A DNA stretch of 64,000 nt from Alphaproteobacteria bacterium (GCA_030424865.1 JAUHVR010000002.1:368196-432195), one strand, 5' to 3'. Counted from the first letter of the stretch, positions 9,424-20,297 are shown. Program-made: numbers and translations. Notes: generated by a model not told the origin, from the sequence alone.

Positions 9424-10238
9424 GTGCGTACCACTCGAAGCCTTGGATCCAGCCAGTCGCGCAACCCGTCGCCCAAGAGGTTCAGCCCGAGCACCATCAG
9501 CACAATCGCCAGCCCCGGGATCAGCGCCACATGGGGCGCCAGCGCGACCATTGTTTGCGCATCGGCCAGCATCCGGCCCCAGCTGGGGATCGGGGGTTGC
9601 GCGCCAAGGCCCACGTAGCTGAGCCCCGCCTCGGCCAGGATGCCAAGGCTGAACTGAATGGTCCCCTGCACGATCAGCAGGTTCGCGACGTTGGGCAGGA
9701 TGTGTTCGGCGCTGATGCGGGTCTTGCCCTTGCCTGCCACACGGGCGGCCAGGATGAACTCTCGCGTCCAGAGACTGAGCGCTGCGCCGCGTGTCAGACG
9801 CGCGAAAACGGGGATGTTGAAGATGCCGATGGCGATGATCGCATTGACCGCGCCTGCGCCGAAGACGGCGGTGATCAGGATCGCGATCACCAGCGAGGGG
9901 AAGGCAAAGACCAGATCATTCGCGCGGCTGATCAACTCGTCCAGGACCCCGCCCGCGTTCGCCGCAGCCGCCAGCCCCAGCGGCACACCCAGCCCCATGC
10001 CGATCCCGACCGCCACAAGCGCGACGGCAATCGAGGTGCGCGCACCGACCATGATCATGCTCAGGATATCGCGGCCAAAGTGGTCTGTGCCCAACCAGTT
10101 GGTGGCATTCGGCGGCTTCAGACGACCGGCAATGTTCATCCCTTCGACGTCATAAGGCGTCCAGAGGAACGACAGCGCTGCGGCGAGCAGGAAAAGGGCG
10201 GTCAGCACGCCTCCGATCAGAAGACTGCGCCACTTCAT
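9420..10238 (-). CDS. Dipeptide-type ABC transporter permease (DppC-like)
   Basis: A 272-residue inner-membrane permease with about six hydrophobic segments. The N-terminal LGTDHFGRDILS motif is characteristic of DppC/OppC proteins. The ATPase-contact (EAA-like) loop is AARVAGKGKTRIS. Four-base overlaps at both ends tie it to the DppB-like and fused ATPase genes. It forms the heterodimeric translocation channel with the DppB-like protein. Confidence 0.92.
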   Translation of the reverse strand: MKWRSLLIGGVLTALFLLAAALSFLWTPYDVEGMNIAGRLKPPNATNWLGTDHFGRDILSMIMVGARTSIAVALVAVGIGMGLGVPLGLAAAANAGGVLDELISRANDLVFAFPSLVIAILITAVFGAGAVNAIIAIGIFNIPVFARLTRGAALSLWTREFILAARVAGKGKTRISAEHILPNVANLLIVQGTIQFSLGILAEAGLSYVGLGAQPPIPSWGRMLADAQTMVALAPHVALIPGLAIVLMVLGLNLLGDGLRDWLDPRLRVVRT

Positions 10239-11182
10239 GACCGAGACCTCAGACGCGGGTCAACGGCGGCGTAGGCCAGATCGACCAGGAAATTCACAAA
10301 GATCACCGCAAAGACCAGCAGCATGACAACGCTTTCGACAACGATCAGATCGCGCTGGGTGATGGCCTGAAACACCAACCGCCCGAGGCCGGGCAAAAAG
10401 AACACCTGTTCGATGATGATCCCCCCCGCCAGCAGAAAGGAAAACTGCAGACCAACAATCGTCAGCACCGGGATCAGCGCGTTGCGCAGCCCGTGCCGCC
10501 AGATCGCCTGCCGCTGGCTCAGACCCTTGGCGCGGGCGGTGCGCATGAAGTCCTCGCCCAGGATGTCCAGCAGAGACGACCGCATGACCCGCGTCAGGAT
10601 TGCGGCCTGGGGCAGGGCCAAGGCGATGGCGGGCAGGGTCAGGGCCTTCATGCCCGCGAAAAACCCTTTCTCCCAGCCGGGGAACCCCCCAGCCCCGAAC
10701 CAGCGCAGGGTGATGGCAAAGATCAGCACCAGCATCATCGCGAACCAGAAGTTCGGCACCGCCACGCCCAATTGCGTGGCGCCCATCACGGCAACATCGC
10801 CCGGTTTGCCCCGGCGCGAGGCTGCGTAGAGCCCCGCCGGAAAGGCGATCAAGGTGCTGAGCGTCAACGCATAAAGCGCCAGCGGCAAGGAAATCCAGAG
10901 CCGGTCAACGATCATCCCGCCCACCGAGGCGCGATAGGTGTAGGAGGTGCCAAAATCCCCTGTCGCCATGCCGCCAACCCAGGACAGATACCGCTGCCAT
11001 CGTGACTGGTCGAGCCCCAGCTCGGCCCGCAGTGCCGCGACTGTATCGGGCTGCGCGTTGATGCCCAGCATGTAGGACGCGGGATCCCCCGGCGCGACCT
11101 CGACCACCACAAAGATCACGCCCGAGGCGATGATCAGGCTGATGGCCAGCGAGAGAAATCGTTGCAGGGCGTAACGCAGCAT
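10235..11182 (-). CDS. Dipeptide-type ABC transporter permease (DppB-like)
   Basis: A 315-residue inner-membrane permease. It begins with an N-terminal membrane anchor, then VAPGDPAS, typical of DppB/OppB, and has the coupling loop FMRTARAKGLSQRQ. It is the first gene of the operon, but no convincing Shine-Dalgarno sequence is visible before the ATG, and no binding-protein gene precedes it as is usual. This hints that the 5' part of the operon was lost or lies elsewhere. Confidence 0.92.
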   Translation of the reverse strand: MLRYALQRFLSLAISLIIASGVIFVVVEVAPGDPASYMLGINAQPDTVAALRAELGLDQSRWQRYLSWVGGMATGDFGTSYTYRASVGGMIVDRLWISLPLALYALTLSTLIAFPAGLYAASRRGKPGDVAVMGATQLGVAVPNFWFAMMLVLIFAITLRWFGAGGFPGWEKGFFAGMKALTLPAIALALPQAAILTRVMRSSLLDILGEDFMRTARAKGLSQRQAIWRHGLRNALIPVLTIVGLQFSFLLAGGIIIEQVFFLPGLGRLVFQAITQRDLIVVESVVMLLVFAVIFVNFLVDLAYAAVDPRLRSRS

Positions 11183-11198
11183 GAGCGCAGGTTATGCG

Positions 11199-11426
11199 GT
11201 GATCGCGGAGGGGTCCAGAATGATCGTCAGGTGCCAGCTTTACGTCGTGGCATCGTAGACGGCCCGCGACTTCGCTATCTCGGCCCTGCAAAGTCCAGCT
11301 CTCGACTCGCTGATTGCCTGGAACTTTGTCCGTGCCGACACCTTCGCGTGGACGCGCGAGACTGCAGATGCCGCGACGGCCGAGGTCCGGCTGACCAGCC
11401 TGGATGTGCGCGAAGGTCTGGTCGCG
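11199..11426 (+). pseudogene. Possible decayed coding fragment upstream of the ABC operon
   Basis: No intact gene starts here. One plus-strand frame from about 11259 reads as plausible protein (SALQSPALDSLIAWNFV, then AEVRLTSLDVREGLVASG), but it has a stop just upstream and no start. It runs into the 3' end of the opposing secreted-protein gene. It could be the remnant of a gene lost when the operon's 5' end was rearranged. The parent family was not recognised. Confidence 0.25.
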
Positions 11427-11834
11427 TCAGGTGCTCACCCCGGGGCTGCAGGCGCGAAAAGCCTGCACTTCGGGGGCGGCCTCGCTCAGGTCGATGGTGA
11501 CCGAGGTCTCGCCCACGGTTGCAATCGCAACCGCGTTGAACTCGACCCCGTTCAGAACATTGCCAAAGCCCCGATCGGTGACGGTCAGGGCATTGCCGAC
11601 GATCCGGTGTCGGCGGGTCGAGATCACGGGGCCGATCGGTTGGAAGGCCATGGTGAACAGCGACCCGCGCGGCCAGCCCTCGGGGCGGGTCAGGGTTATG
11701 GCATACAGGCTGCCGTCATAGGTGATCGCGACGGATGTTTCGCCCGCATGATCGAGGCGGCAGATCGGCTGTGCCGAGAACTGCCAGGCGGCCACAGGCG
11801 CCGCAAGCAAGCTCAGGATCAGTGCGAGGCGCAT
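11427..11834 (-). CDS. Conserved secreted protein of unknown function
   Basis: A 135-residue protein with a clear signal peptide (MRLALILSLLAAPVAA, cleavage before WQF), so it is periplasmic or exported. The mature part is beta-rich, with the phrases VAITYDGSLYAITLTRPEGW and TVTDRGFGNVLNGVEF and two cysteines (CRLDH near the N-terminus, FRACS near the C-terminus) that could form a disulfide. The style matches a small conserved protein of Rhodobacteraceae, but no function is known to me. No SD sequence stands out. Confidence 0.7.
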   Translation of the reverse strand: MRLALILSLLAAPVAAWQFSAQPICRLDHAGETSVAITYDGSLYAITLTRPEGWPRGSLFTMAFQPIGPVISTRRHRIVGNALTVTDRGFGNVLNGVEFNAVAIATVGETSVTIDLSEAAPEVQAFRACSPGVST

Positions 11835-11911
11835 GTGGGAGAGTATAGCACGGTTGTCTTATCCGACCAGTCGGGTCTAGGCTGGGGCAGAGCAGACAGG
11901 AGGATAAGGCA

Positions 11912-11986
11912 ATGCGGATGATCTTGGCACTGGGTGTGATGGCGGCTTTGGCAGGATGCGGCGTGCCGTTTGTGCCTTTGATTTGA
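11912..11986 (+). CDS. Tiny lipoprotein, 24 residues
   Basis: A 24-codon frame encodes a short signal sequence with lipobox LAGC (Cys16), followed by only GVPFVPLI. A perfect AGGAGG ribosome site at 11898-11903 lies 8 bases before the ATG, which is better than that of most genes here. As predicted, the mature product would be a lipid-anchored nonapeptide. I recall similarly short Rhodobacteraceae proteins ending in a VPFVPLI-like tail, which supports a real gene; this is from memory and not checked. Function unknown. Confidence 0.6.
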   Translation: MRMILALGVMAALAGCGVPFVPLI

Positions 11987-11996
11987 GGGGGTGGGC

Positions 11997-12020
11997 GGCG
12001 GGGTGAACCCCGCCCTACGT
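11997..12020. repeat. GGCGGGGT hairpin repeat unit
   Basis: A tight 8-bp hairpin (GGCGGGGT, loop GA, ACCCCGCC) is followed by CTACG, directly after the tiny lipoprotein gene. Units of the form GGCGGG-TGAA-CCCGCCCTACG recur between genes in this bacterial family. It may act as a terminator-like 3' structure. Confidence 0.45.
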
Positions 12021-12080
12021 TGGTGAGAGCGAGCGCGCATCGTTGCACGAAAATAACTTTAGGCTTGCACCTGTGCACAT

Positions 12081-12707
12081 TTAATTTGTTTCAGCCTGTA
12101 TCTCATCACGCCACTTGGACGCGTAAAAATTTATTGAATTCAGCAGCAATTCTATCTCTCCCGTAGACTTATGAATGTAGCGTTGGTCAGGCAGGGCGGT
12201 AGCCTCTCGAATGACCTCCACAGTGTCCGCGATGGCTTCGAAGAGTAGTTCCGTGTGAATTGCCAATAGCATTGGACGGGGATGAGCGTGATAATCGCGA
12301 AGCTGTTTCAGCCAACTTAAGCCTCGCGTTGGCTTTTCCGATTTTTGGATTTCTGTGCTGATCAATTCGGGATTTGAGGGAAGTTTGGCACGAATCAACA
12401 GATCACGAAGCGACGCAGTTTGCACGTTGAACGATTTTTCGCAAAGCGCGTGGAATTCCGCGCTGTTGCTGTCTTTTCCAGACTCATAGAATTCCTGTAC
12501 TTCTTTCTCAAAATCTCTCCGAAAAATCCCAAACCCATCCGAACGTGTTAGTTTTTCAGCCAATAACGCATAAAGAGCGTCATGCAATCCTATGACGATC
12601 CATCGCATGTCTACGGCATCTTTCGCCCTCCGACGTACGTGCGTGTCGACAATATGCAAATTGGTGACAACGTGGTCGCCATACTCCACTTCGATATAGT
12701 TTTTCAT
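12081..12707 (-). CDS. HEPN-like protein (possible RNase/toxin), acquired gene
   Basis: A 208-residue, largely alpha-helical protein in DNA clearly richer in A+T than its neighbours, a sign of transfer. The N-terminal helix RWIVIGLHDALYALLAEKL resembles a widespread family of small HEPN proteins. RDYHAH at residues 137-142 fits the HEPN RNase motif R-polar-x3-H. The ATG follows the uvrB stop by one base (TGAGATG), so it could be translated from the uvrB message. No partner antitoxin is adjacent. The HEPN assignment rests on the motif and helical character only. Confidence 0.55.
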   Translation of the reverse strand: MKNYIEVEYGDHVVTNLHIVDTHVRRRAKDAVDMRWIVIGLHDALYALLAEKLTRSDGFGIFRRDFEKEVQEFYESGKDSNSAEFHALCEKSFNVQTASLRDLLIRAKLPSNPELISTEIQKSEKPTRGLSWLKQLRDYHAHPRPMLLAIHTELLFEAIADTVEVIREATALPDQRYIHKSTGEIELLLNSINFYASKWRDEIQAETN

Positions 12708-12708
12708 C

Positions 12709-14904
<2,196 letters not shown>

Positions 14905-15121
14905 CAGGGAGGACTCGCTTCTGGGCCAGGGCCCAGAGTTGTGCCGATTGCCGCGATGTTCAAGGGGGCGTGGTCCTGCTGCTGACGAAAAGTGGCAGCA
15001 GGCCGCCATGGGTCCACCGCCGTCTTTCCGCCATGACAATGCCCAGACATGGGTCCGATTTCTGCACAGAGTTTGGTTAACACCGATTAACTTGGGATGT
15101 TTTTCTGTCAGGGAGCGGGGC

Positions 15122-15961
15122 GTGCAGACCAGCGCGGCATATCAAGACGAGTTCCACGGAGATCGCGTGACGGCGCAGGTCGGGCGCTGGGCGGATGCCA
15201 TTGCCGCGGTCATGGCTCCACAGGGCCAAGCCGCCGAACTTACGTTGGAACGCATCGGCGGACGTCGCGGAAGAGCCGTCTACAAAGTGTCCTGCGGACC
15301 TGAAACCGCCGCGCTCAAGGTGTTTGATCTGGCACGGCCCGAAATGCGCGAGGCCTATCTGCGCGAACGGGACATGCTGGTGCAGCTCAAGGGATGGTCG
15401 CGCACCGCGCGGCATCTTGCGCATTGCGACAAGGGCGGTTTTGTCCTGACCCGGTTCCTGCGGGGAACGCTGGTCAGCGACTATGCAAAACGCCACGGCG
15501 CCTTGTCCGTTGCCGCACCTGTCGGCACCTGGCTGGGCGGCCTTGACGCGCGGATGCCGGCGCGTCCGTCTTTTGCCTCTTGGAGCGATTACCTGCGTTC
15601 GATCGATTCCGGCCTGCCCAGGGCGGTCACCGAAGACGCCGAGGCGGCCTTGGGCGGGTTGCCCGTTCGCGGCATGGCGCTGGCGCGCAATGACGGTGGT
15701 TTGTCGAACTTGCTGCTCAACAACAGCGGACATTGCCTTGGGGTCGATTTCGAGCGCAGTCGGGTCAAACCGCGCGGGTGGGATTTTGTGCTGACGGCAT
15801 TGGAGTTGGCGGCGCAGGGCCCTTCGCCTTTTGATCAGGTGCTGGCCCGTTTGGGTGATGGCTATGTGCAGGCAGCGGATCAGAAGACGCTGGTCGCCGA
15901 GGTGTCTGACGTGACACGTTTCCTGTTCACCGCGCTAACGCAAAAGACTATTTCGGGGTAA
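15122..15961 (+). CDS. Phosphotransferase-like (kinase-fold) protein
   Basis: A 279-residue soluble protein with an aminoglycoside-phosphotransferase/lipopolysaccharide-kinase style fold. A lysine in [10 protein letters not shown] may be the ATP lysine. The catalytic loop [12 protein letters not shown] and the metal-binding GVDFE echo the HGDxxxxN and DFE elements of such kinases, with N-D replacing H-G-D. The GTG at 15122 is preferred because GGGAG lies 8 bases upstream. The substrate may be a cell-envelope sugar or lipid. It is followed four bases later by the Hint-domain gene, so the two are probably cotranscribed. Confidence 0.65.
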   Translation: MQTSAAYQDEFHGDRVTAQVGRWADAIAAVMAPQGQAAELTLERIGGRRGRAVYKVSCGPETAALKVFDLARPEMREAYLRERDMLVQLKGWSRTARHLAHCDKGGFVLTRFLRGTLVSDYAKRHGALSVAAPVGTWLGGLDARMPARPSFASWSDYLRSIDSGLPRAVTEDAEAALGGLPVRGMALARNDGGLSNLLLNNSGHCLGVDFERSRVKPRGWDFVLTALELAAQGPSPFDQVLARLGDGYVQAADQKTLVAEVSDVTRFLFTALTQKTISG

Positions 15962-15964
15962 GCG

Positions 15965-16999
15965 ATGGCTGTTGAAGTCCTGAATATTTCCCTGACCGGA
16001 AATAACACGGTGAATGGCAAAGACCTGATTGCCGGAGATGAAAACGACAATCAGATCGTGACGTTCACGGACGGTGGCAATGTCAACGACGACGGCACGA
16101 TCACAATAGCCTTCTTCGGCAAAGACGCCCCGACCGAGCCCGGAGCAGGCGACGGCGGCGATGATTATTTCTATCTCGACCTCAGCCAGTTCAACGATGA
16201 TTTCAGCTTTGAAGTCAAAAGCTTGGACGCCGGGGATACATTCGAGATCCGCGGCTGGGACACGCTGAATATCGTGGGCGGCATCTATCAATACACCTAC
16301 ACCGGCAGTGATGGGTTGGCCCATACATTCTGGATCGACCCCGTCTCGCAGAACGGTACCGGGACGGTTCAGATTGTCTGTTTTTGTCGTGGCACGCGGA
16401 TTGCCACACCGGCTGGGCCGCGCAGGGTCGAAACGCTCTCACCCGGTGATCTTGTGGATACGCTGGACAACGGAGCCAAACCCATCCTGTGGATCGGACG
16501 GCGACATCACGCATGGGACAGCGGGCCGGACAGCGGCAAACCGGTTCAGATTTCTGAAGGGGCGCTGGGCGAAGGATTGCCTGAACGGGATTTGAAAGTT
16601 TCGCCGCAGCATCGCATCCTGGTGCCGGACGGCGAGGGGCAGGCGCTGGTCGCGGCCACCCATTTATCGGACCTGGCCGGTGTGCGGGTCATGCACGGTC
16701 GACGGGAAGAGGAATACTTTCACCTGCTGCTGGACCGACACGAAGTGCTGTTTGCCGAAGGCGCCCCGGCTGAAAGCTTTTATCCGGGCGCGGCGGCCGT
16801 CGCTGCCCTGAGCCCCCTGGAACGGCGCGCGATTGCCGAGACCGCGGTGCAGGTCATCGAAGACGACGGCGCAGGCCAGGCCCGCCCCTTCATGCCCGGC
16901 CCCAAGGCGCAACGTCGGTTTTCCGGCAAGGCTCCGGTCTGGACCCGGGACCGGCTGGAGCGCGTGACGCGGCAGGGTACAGCCCGGAAAACCGGCTGA
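15965..16999 (+). CDS. Hint (hedgehog/intein) domain protein
   Basis: A 344-residue protein. Residues 1-135 are acidic and glycine-rich (DGGDDYFYLDLSQ) with no classical signal peptide, as in type I secreted proteins. From CFCRGTRIATP (139-149) onward it matches the Rhodobacterales Hint_2 domain: a block with the expected cysteine, then GDLVDTLDNG, SPQHRILV with the conserved histidine, and YFHLLLDRHEVLFAEG. Hint domains catalyse self-cleavage or ester formation. No C-extein or repeat toxin follows, so its target is unknown. Confidence 0.82.
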   Translation: MAVEVLNISLTGNNTVNGKDLIAGDENDNQIVTFTDGGNVNDDGTITIAFFGKDAPTEPGAGDGGDDYFYLDLSQFNDDFSFEVKSLDAGDTFEIRGWDTLNIVGGIYQYTYTGSDGLAHTFWIDPVSQNGTGTVQIVCFCRGTRIATPAGPRRVETLSPGDLVDTLDNGAKPILWIGRRHHAWDSGPDSGKPVQISEGALGEGLPERDLKVSPQHRILVPDGEGQALVAATHLSDLAGVRVMHGRREEEYFHLLLDRHEVLFAEGAPAESFYPGAAAVAALSPLERRAIAETAVQVIEDDGAGQARPFMPGPKAQRRFSGKAPVWTRDRLERVTRQGTARKTG

Positions 17000-17099
17000 T
17001 CCCGCACCCTGCGCCACGGCGCGGCAAATCGCATGCGCTTGACCCTTGTCCTGAGCGCCGTTTTTCCGGATAACAGCCCGGACCAAAGGAGTTCCGTCC

Positions 17100-17411
17100 A
17101 TGCGTGCCCGAATCTACCAGCCCGCCCGCAACGCCATGCAATCCGGCGTCGCCAAGACCAAGCACTGGGTTCTTGAGTTCGCGCCCAGCAGCGCGCGCTC
17201 GGTTGACCCGCTGATGGGCTGGACCTCGTCAAGCGACACGCAAAGCCAGGTCAAGCTGCGCTTCGACAGCAAAGAGGCGGCGCTGGACTACGCCAAGGAC
17301 AAGGGGATCGACGCGCAGGTGATCGACCCCAAGAAGCGCAAGGCCAACGTGCGTCCGCGCGGCTATGCCGAAAACTTTGCCGTTGATCGCCGCGGCCCCT
17401 GGACGCACTAA
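17100..17411 (+). CDS. NADH dehydrogenase accessory subunit, NDUFS4 family (ETC complex I)
   Basis: A 103-residue protein that aligns over its whole length with the alphaproteobacterial and mitochondrial NDUFS4/18-kDa subunit. Markers are [33 protein letters not shown] with the conserved GW, and a C-terminal RPRGYAENF stretch. It is a supernumerary subunit on the peripheral arm of respiratory complex I that helps hold the NADH-oxidising module. An AAAGGAG ribosome site precedes the ATG. It is monocistronic here. Confidence 0.93.
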   Translation: MRARIYQPARNAMQSGVAKTKHWVLEFAPSSARSVDPLMGWTSSSDTQSQVKLRFDSKEAALDYAKDKGIDAQVIDPKKRKANVRPRGYAENFAVDRRGPWTH

Positions 17412-17448
17412 ATCCCCAAATCCCGACAGATTTGATCAGTTGATCTTG

Positions 17449-17471
17449 CTGCCACGGGTCAGCCGTGGCAG
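17449..17471. other. Hairpin between NDUFS4 and iron-permease genes
   Basis: A perfect 9-bp inverted repeat (CTGCCACGG, 5-base loop, CCGTGGCAG) lies 37 bases after the NDUFS4 stop and 31 bases before the permease start. It has no T-run, so it may be a weak terminator or an mRNA-stabilising structure. Confidence 0.45.
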
Positions 17472-17502
17472 GACGGTGGGCAGCCGCGCGTGAGGCGGCA
17501 AG

Positions 17503-19161
17503 TTGAACAGGTGCCCGCCCTTGCGTCCTACGTCTCGTATCCTGACAGAGCGCACGCTGACCGTGCTGGCCTGTCTCGTCGCCCTTGTGTGCGCCTTGCC
17601 CTATGGCGGCGTGGTGGTCGCTGCCCTGGCCGAGTCGTCAGATACCCTGGCCCACCTCGCCGATACCGTGCTGGGCCGCTACATCGGCACCACGCTGGTG
17701 CTGGTGGTGCTGGTGGCACTCGGGACCTTTGCGCTGGGCACAGGCGCGGCCTGGCTGGTCATCATGACCGAATTTCCCGGCCGGCGGATCCTGGAGATTG
17801 CGCTGGTCATCCCGCTGGCCTTTCCCGCCTATGTGCTGGCCTATGCCTACACGCACCTGCTGGACCACCCCGGCATCGTGCAGTCCACCTTGCGGGACAT
17901 CACCGGCTGGGGCCCGCGGGACTATTGGTTCCCCGAGATTCGCAGTCTGGGCGGGGCCGCGGCCATGCTGGTTCTGGTCTTCTATCCCTACGTCTATCTG
18001 CTGTCGCGCGCCGCATTTGTCGGGCAAAGCGCCACGACGTTCTACGCCGCCCGAGCGCTGGGCCGGTCACCGATTTCGGCCTTTCTGACCGTCTCGCTGC
18101 CCATGGCGCGGCCTGCGATTGCGGCCGGGGTCCTGCTGGCCACGATGGAGACAATCGCGGATTTCGGCACCGTCAGCTACTTTGGCATCCAAACATTTGC
18201 CACGGGCATCTACACCAGCTGGTTCTCGATGGCGGACCGCGCCGCGGCGGCACAGCTGGCGCTTGGGTTGCTGAGCTTTGCGTTGCTGCTGTCGTTCCTC
18301 GAACGCTCCAGCCGGGGGCGGGCGCGGTACCATGGTGGCAAGCGCAAGGAGGTCATGGCACGGATGCAGCTGACGGGCGGTGTGAAATGGCTGACGGTGG
18401 GCCTGTGCGTGATCCCGGTGCTGTTCGGCGTGGTGATCCCGGTGGTTGCCCTGCTCAGCATGGCAATCGGATCCGAACAGGACCTGTTCAGCCGGCGCTA
18501 CATCGCTTTTACCCGCAACTCGTTCACGCTTGCCGTTGTCGCGGCCGGCGTCACGGTGGCAGCGGCCGTCTTGCTGGGCAGTTTCAACCGGATGGTGCCG
18601 GGCCGCCTGTCACAAGGCACGGTCTACGTCGGCCGCATCGGGTATGCCGTTCCGGGCGGCGTCATTGCCGTGGGTCTGATGGTGCCCTTTGCGGCCTTTG
18701 ACAACGCGTTGGATGCCTGGATGCGGCAGACGTTTGACATCTCGACGGGGCTGTTGTTCACGGGGTCGATATGGGTGCTGGTCGGGGCCTACATGATCCG
18801 ATTTCTCGCCGCCGCCATTGGCGCCTTCGAAGGCGGCATCTCGGCGGTCAGTACAAACATCGATGCGGCCTCGCGGGTTCTGGGGCAGGGGGTCTGGGGC
18901 ACCCTGCGGCGGGTGCATCTGCCGCTGTTGACGCCCAGCCTGCTGACGGCGGCGCTGATCGTCTTTGTCGACGTGATGAAAGAGCTGCCCGCGACACTGA
19001 TCATGCGGCCATTCAACTTTGACACGCTGGCGGTGCAGGCGCACCGGCTGGCGGCGGACGAACGGTTGGAGGGTGCGGCAGTGCCCAGCCTTGTGATCGC
19101 GGCCATCGGCTTGATCCCCGTGATCCTGTTGTGCCGGCAGGTGGCGCTGCGGCGCAGGTAG
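17503..19161 (+). CDS. Iron(III) ABC transporter permease (FbpB/SfuB-like, double-domain)
   Basis: A 552-residue inner-membrane protein with two binding-protein-dependent transport domains in tandem, as in FbpB-type ferric permeases. About twelve hydrophobic segments are visible. The two ATPase-contact loops read AARALGRSPISAF and ASRVLGQGVWGTL. The TTG at 17503 is favoured because GAGG lies 7 bases upstream; a second TTG at 17521 is possible. The matching binding protein is convergent downstream. No ATPase gene is nearby, so it must come from elsewhere in the genome. Confidence 0.87.
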   Translation: MNRCPPLRPTSRILTERTLTVLACLVALVCALPYGGVVVAALAESSDTLAHLADTVLGRYIGTTLVLVVLVALGTFALGTGAAWLVIMTEFPGRRILEIALVIPLAFPAYVLAYAYTHLLDHPGIVQSTLRDITGWGPRDYWFPEIRSLGGAAAMLVLVFYPYVYLLSRAAFVGQSATTFYAARALGRSPISAFLTVSLPMARPAIAAGVLLATMETIADFGTVSYFGIQTFATGIYTSWFSMADRAAAAQLALGLLSFALLLSFLERSSRGRARYHGGKRKEVMARMQLTGGVKWLTVGLCVIPVLFGVVIPVVALLSMAIGSEQDLFSRRYIAFTRNSFTLAVVAAGVTVAAAVLLGSFNRMVPGRLSQGTVYVGRIGYAVPGGVIAVGLMVPFAAFDNALDAWMRQTFDISTGLLFTGSIWVLVGAYMIRFLAAAIGAFEGGISAVSTNIDAASRVLGQGVWGTLRRVHLPLLTPSLLTAALIVFVDVMKELPATLIMRPFNFDTLAVQAHRLAADERLEGAAVPSLVIAAIGLIPVILLCRQVALRRR

Positions 19162-19227
19162 GCCCGCAGCGGTGTCCCGGCGTCCAGGCGGTGCAGTGAG
19201 ACACGTTGCCTGCGATGTCCCAACAAA

Positions 19228-19252
19228 AAAGCGCCGGACCAGCCGGCGCTTT
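19228..19252. terminator. Bidirectional intrinsic terminator
   Basis: A perfect 10-bp stem (AAAGCGCCGG, loop ACCAG, CCGGCGCTTT) with flanking A- and T-runs lies between the convergent iron permease and binding-protein genes. It can serve both. Confidence 0.85.
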
Positions 19253-19274
19253 CTGCTTTTCATGGGGGATTGGG

Positions 19275-20297
19275 TTATTCCCAACCAACCTCGTTATAGA
19301 TTTTCTGTGCGGCCGGGATCTGCTTGGCCACGGCCGACAGATCGACGTCGTCGGGCTTGAAGAAACCCAGCGCCGCAACCGAGGGGCTGAGACCGACGCC
19401 GGGAACCGCCGGATATTCGTCGTTGCCCGCCGAGAAGTACTTCTGCGCCTGTTCGCTTGCCAGGTATTCAAGGAACAGGATTGCGTTGTCGCGGTTGGGG
19501 GCATTCACGGCCACGCCGCCGCCCGACAGGTTCATGTGCGCGCCACGTCCGTCCTGATCGGGGAAGACCCAGCCGATCATGTCCAGATCATCGGACAGGC
19601 CCTTCACGTCGCGGCGGATTGCGCGCGAGAAGTAATAGGTGTTGGACAGGGCAATCTCGCATTCGCCAGAGACGATGCCGCGCAGCTGATCGGTGTCTCC
19701 GCCCTGCGGGTCGCGTGCAAAGTTGCTACTGACCGCCGCGGCCCAGGCCTTGGCGGCTTCTTCGCCCTCGTGAGTGATGATCGAGGCCAGCATGGTCTGC
19801 ATGTAGACATTGGTCGAAGACCGGATGCAGATCATGCCTTCGTACTCGGGCTTGGCCAGATCGGAATAGGTCAGCGGAGGGTTGGCAACGTCGTTCTTGT
19901 CATAAAAGATGACACGCGCCCGCTGCGAGAACCCGAACCACTGATTGTCGCTGTCCTGAATGTAAGAGGGAATGCGGGCTTCAAGGACCGCACTGTCAAT
20001 GGATTGCAGAACACCGGCGTCCTTGGCGCGTTCCAGGCGCGAAGTGTCGACGGTCAGCAGCACGTCGGCGGGTGAATTCGTCCCTTCAGCCTGCATCCGG
20101 GCGATCAGCTCGTCAGCTTTGCCTTCGATCCGGTTGATGATGATGCCGGTGGCGTCTTCAAAGTCCGAGTACAGGCGTTCGTCCGTGTCGTAGTGGCGGG
20201 CGGAATACAGGTTCACAACACCGTCGGCCAGTGCGGGCAGGGTGGCGGTCACGACAGCCGCAGTCGCGAGCGGCAGGGTTTTTAGGATGCGTGGCAT
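19275..20297 (-). CDS. Iron(III) ABC transporter substrate-binding protein (FbpA/FutA-like)
   Basis: A 340-residue periplasmic ferric-iron binding protein. The signal peptide ends at LPALADG, and the mature start VVNLYSARHYDTDERL is typical of FutA/FbpA proteins. The paired tyrosines of the iron site lie in the SNTYYFSRA segment. The ATG at 20297 fits the signal peptide; an upstream in-frame start does not. It is transcribed toward its permease partner from the opposite strand, an unusual arrangement. Iron regulation is expected, but no clear Fur or Irr box was identified. Confidence 0.9.
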   Translation of the reverse strand: MPRILKTLPLATAAVVTATLPALADGVVNLYSARHYDTDERLYSDFEDATGIIINRIEGKADELIARMQAEGTNSPADVLLTVDTSRLERAKDAGVLQSIDSAVLEARIPSYIQDSDNQWFGFSQRARVIFYDKNDVANPPLTYSDLAKPEYEGMICIRSSTNVYMQTMLASIITHEGEEAAKAWAAAVSSNFARDPQGGDTDQLRGIVSGECEIALSNTYYFSRAIRRDVKGLSDDLDMIGWVFPDQDGRGAHMNLSGGGVAVNAPNRDNAILFLEYLASEQAQKYFSAGNDEYPAVPGVGLSPSVAALGFFKPDDVDLSAVAKQIPAAQKIYNEVGWE

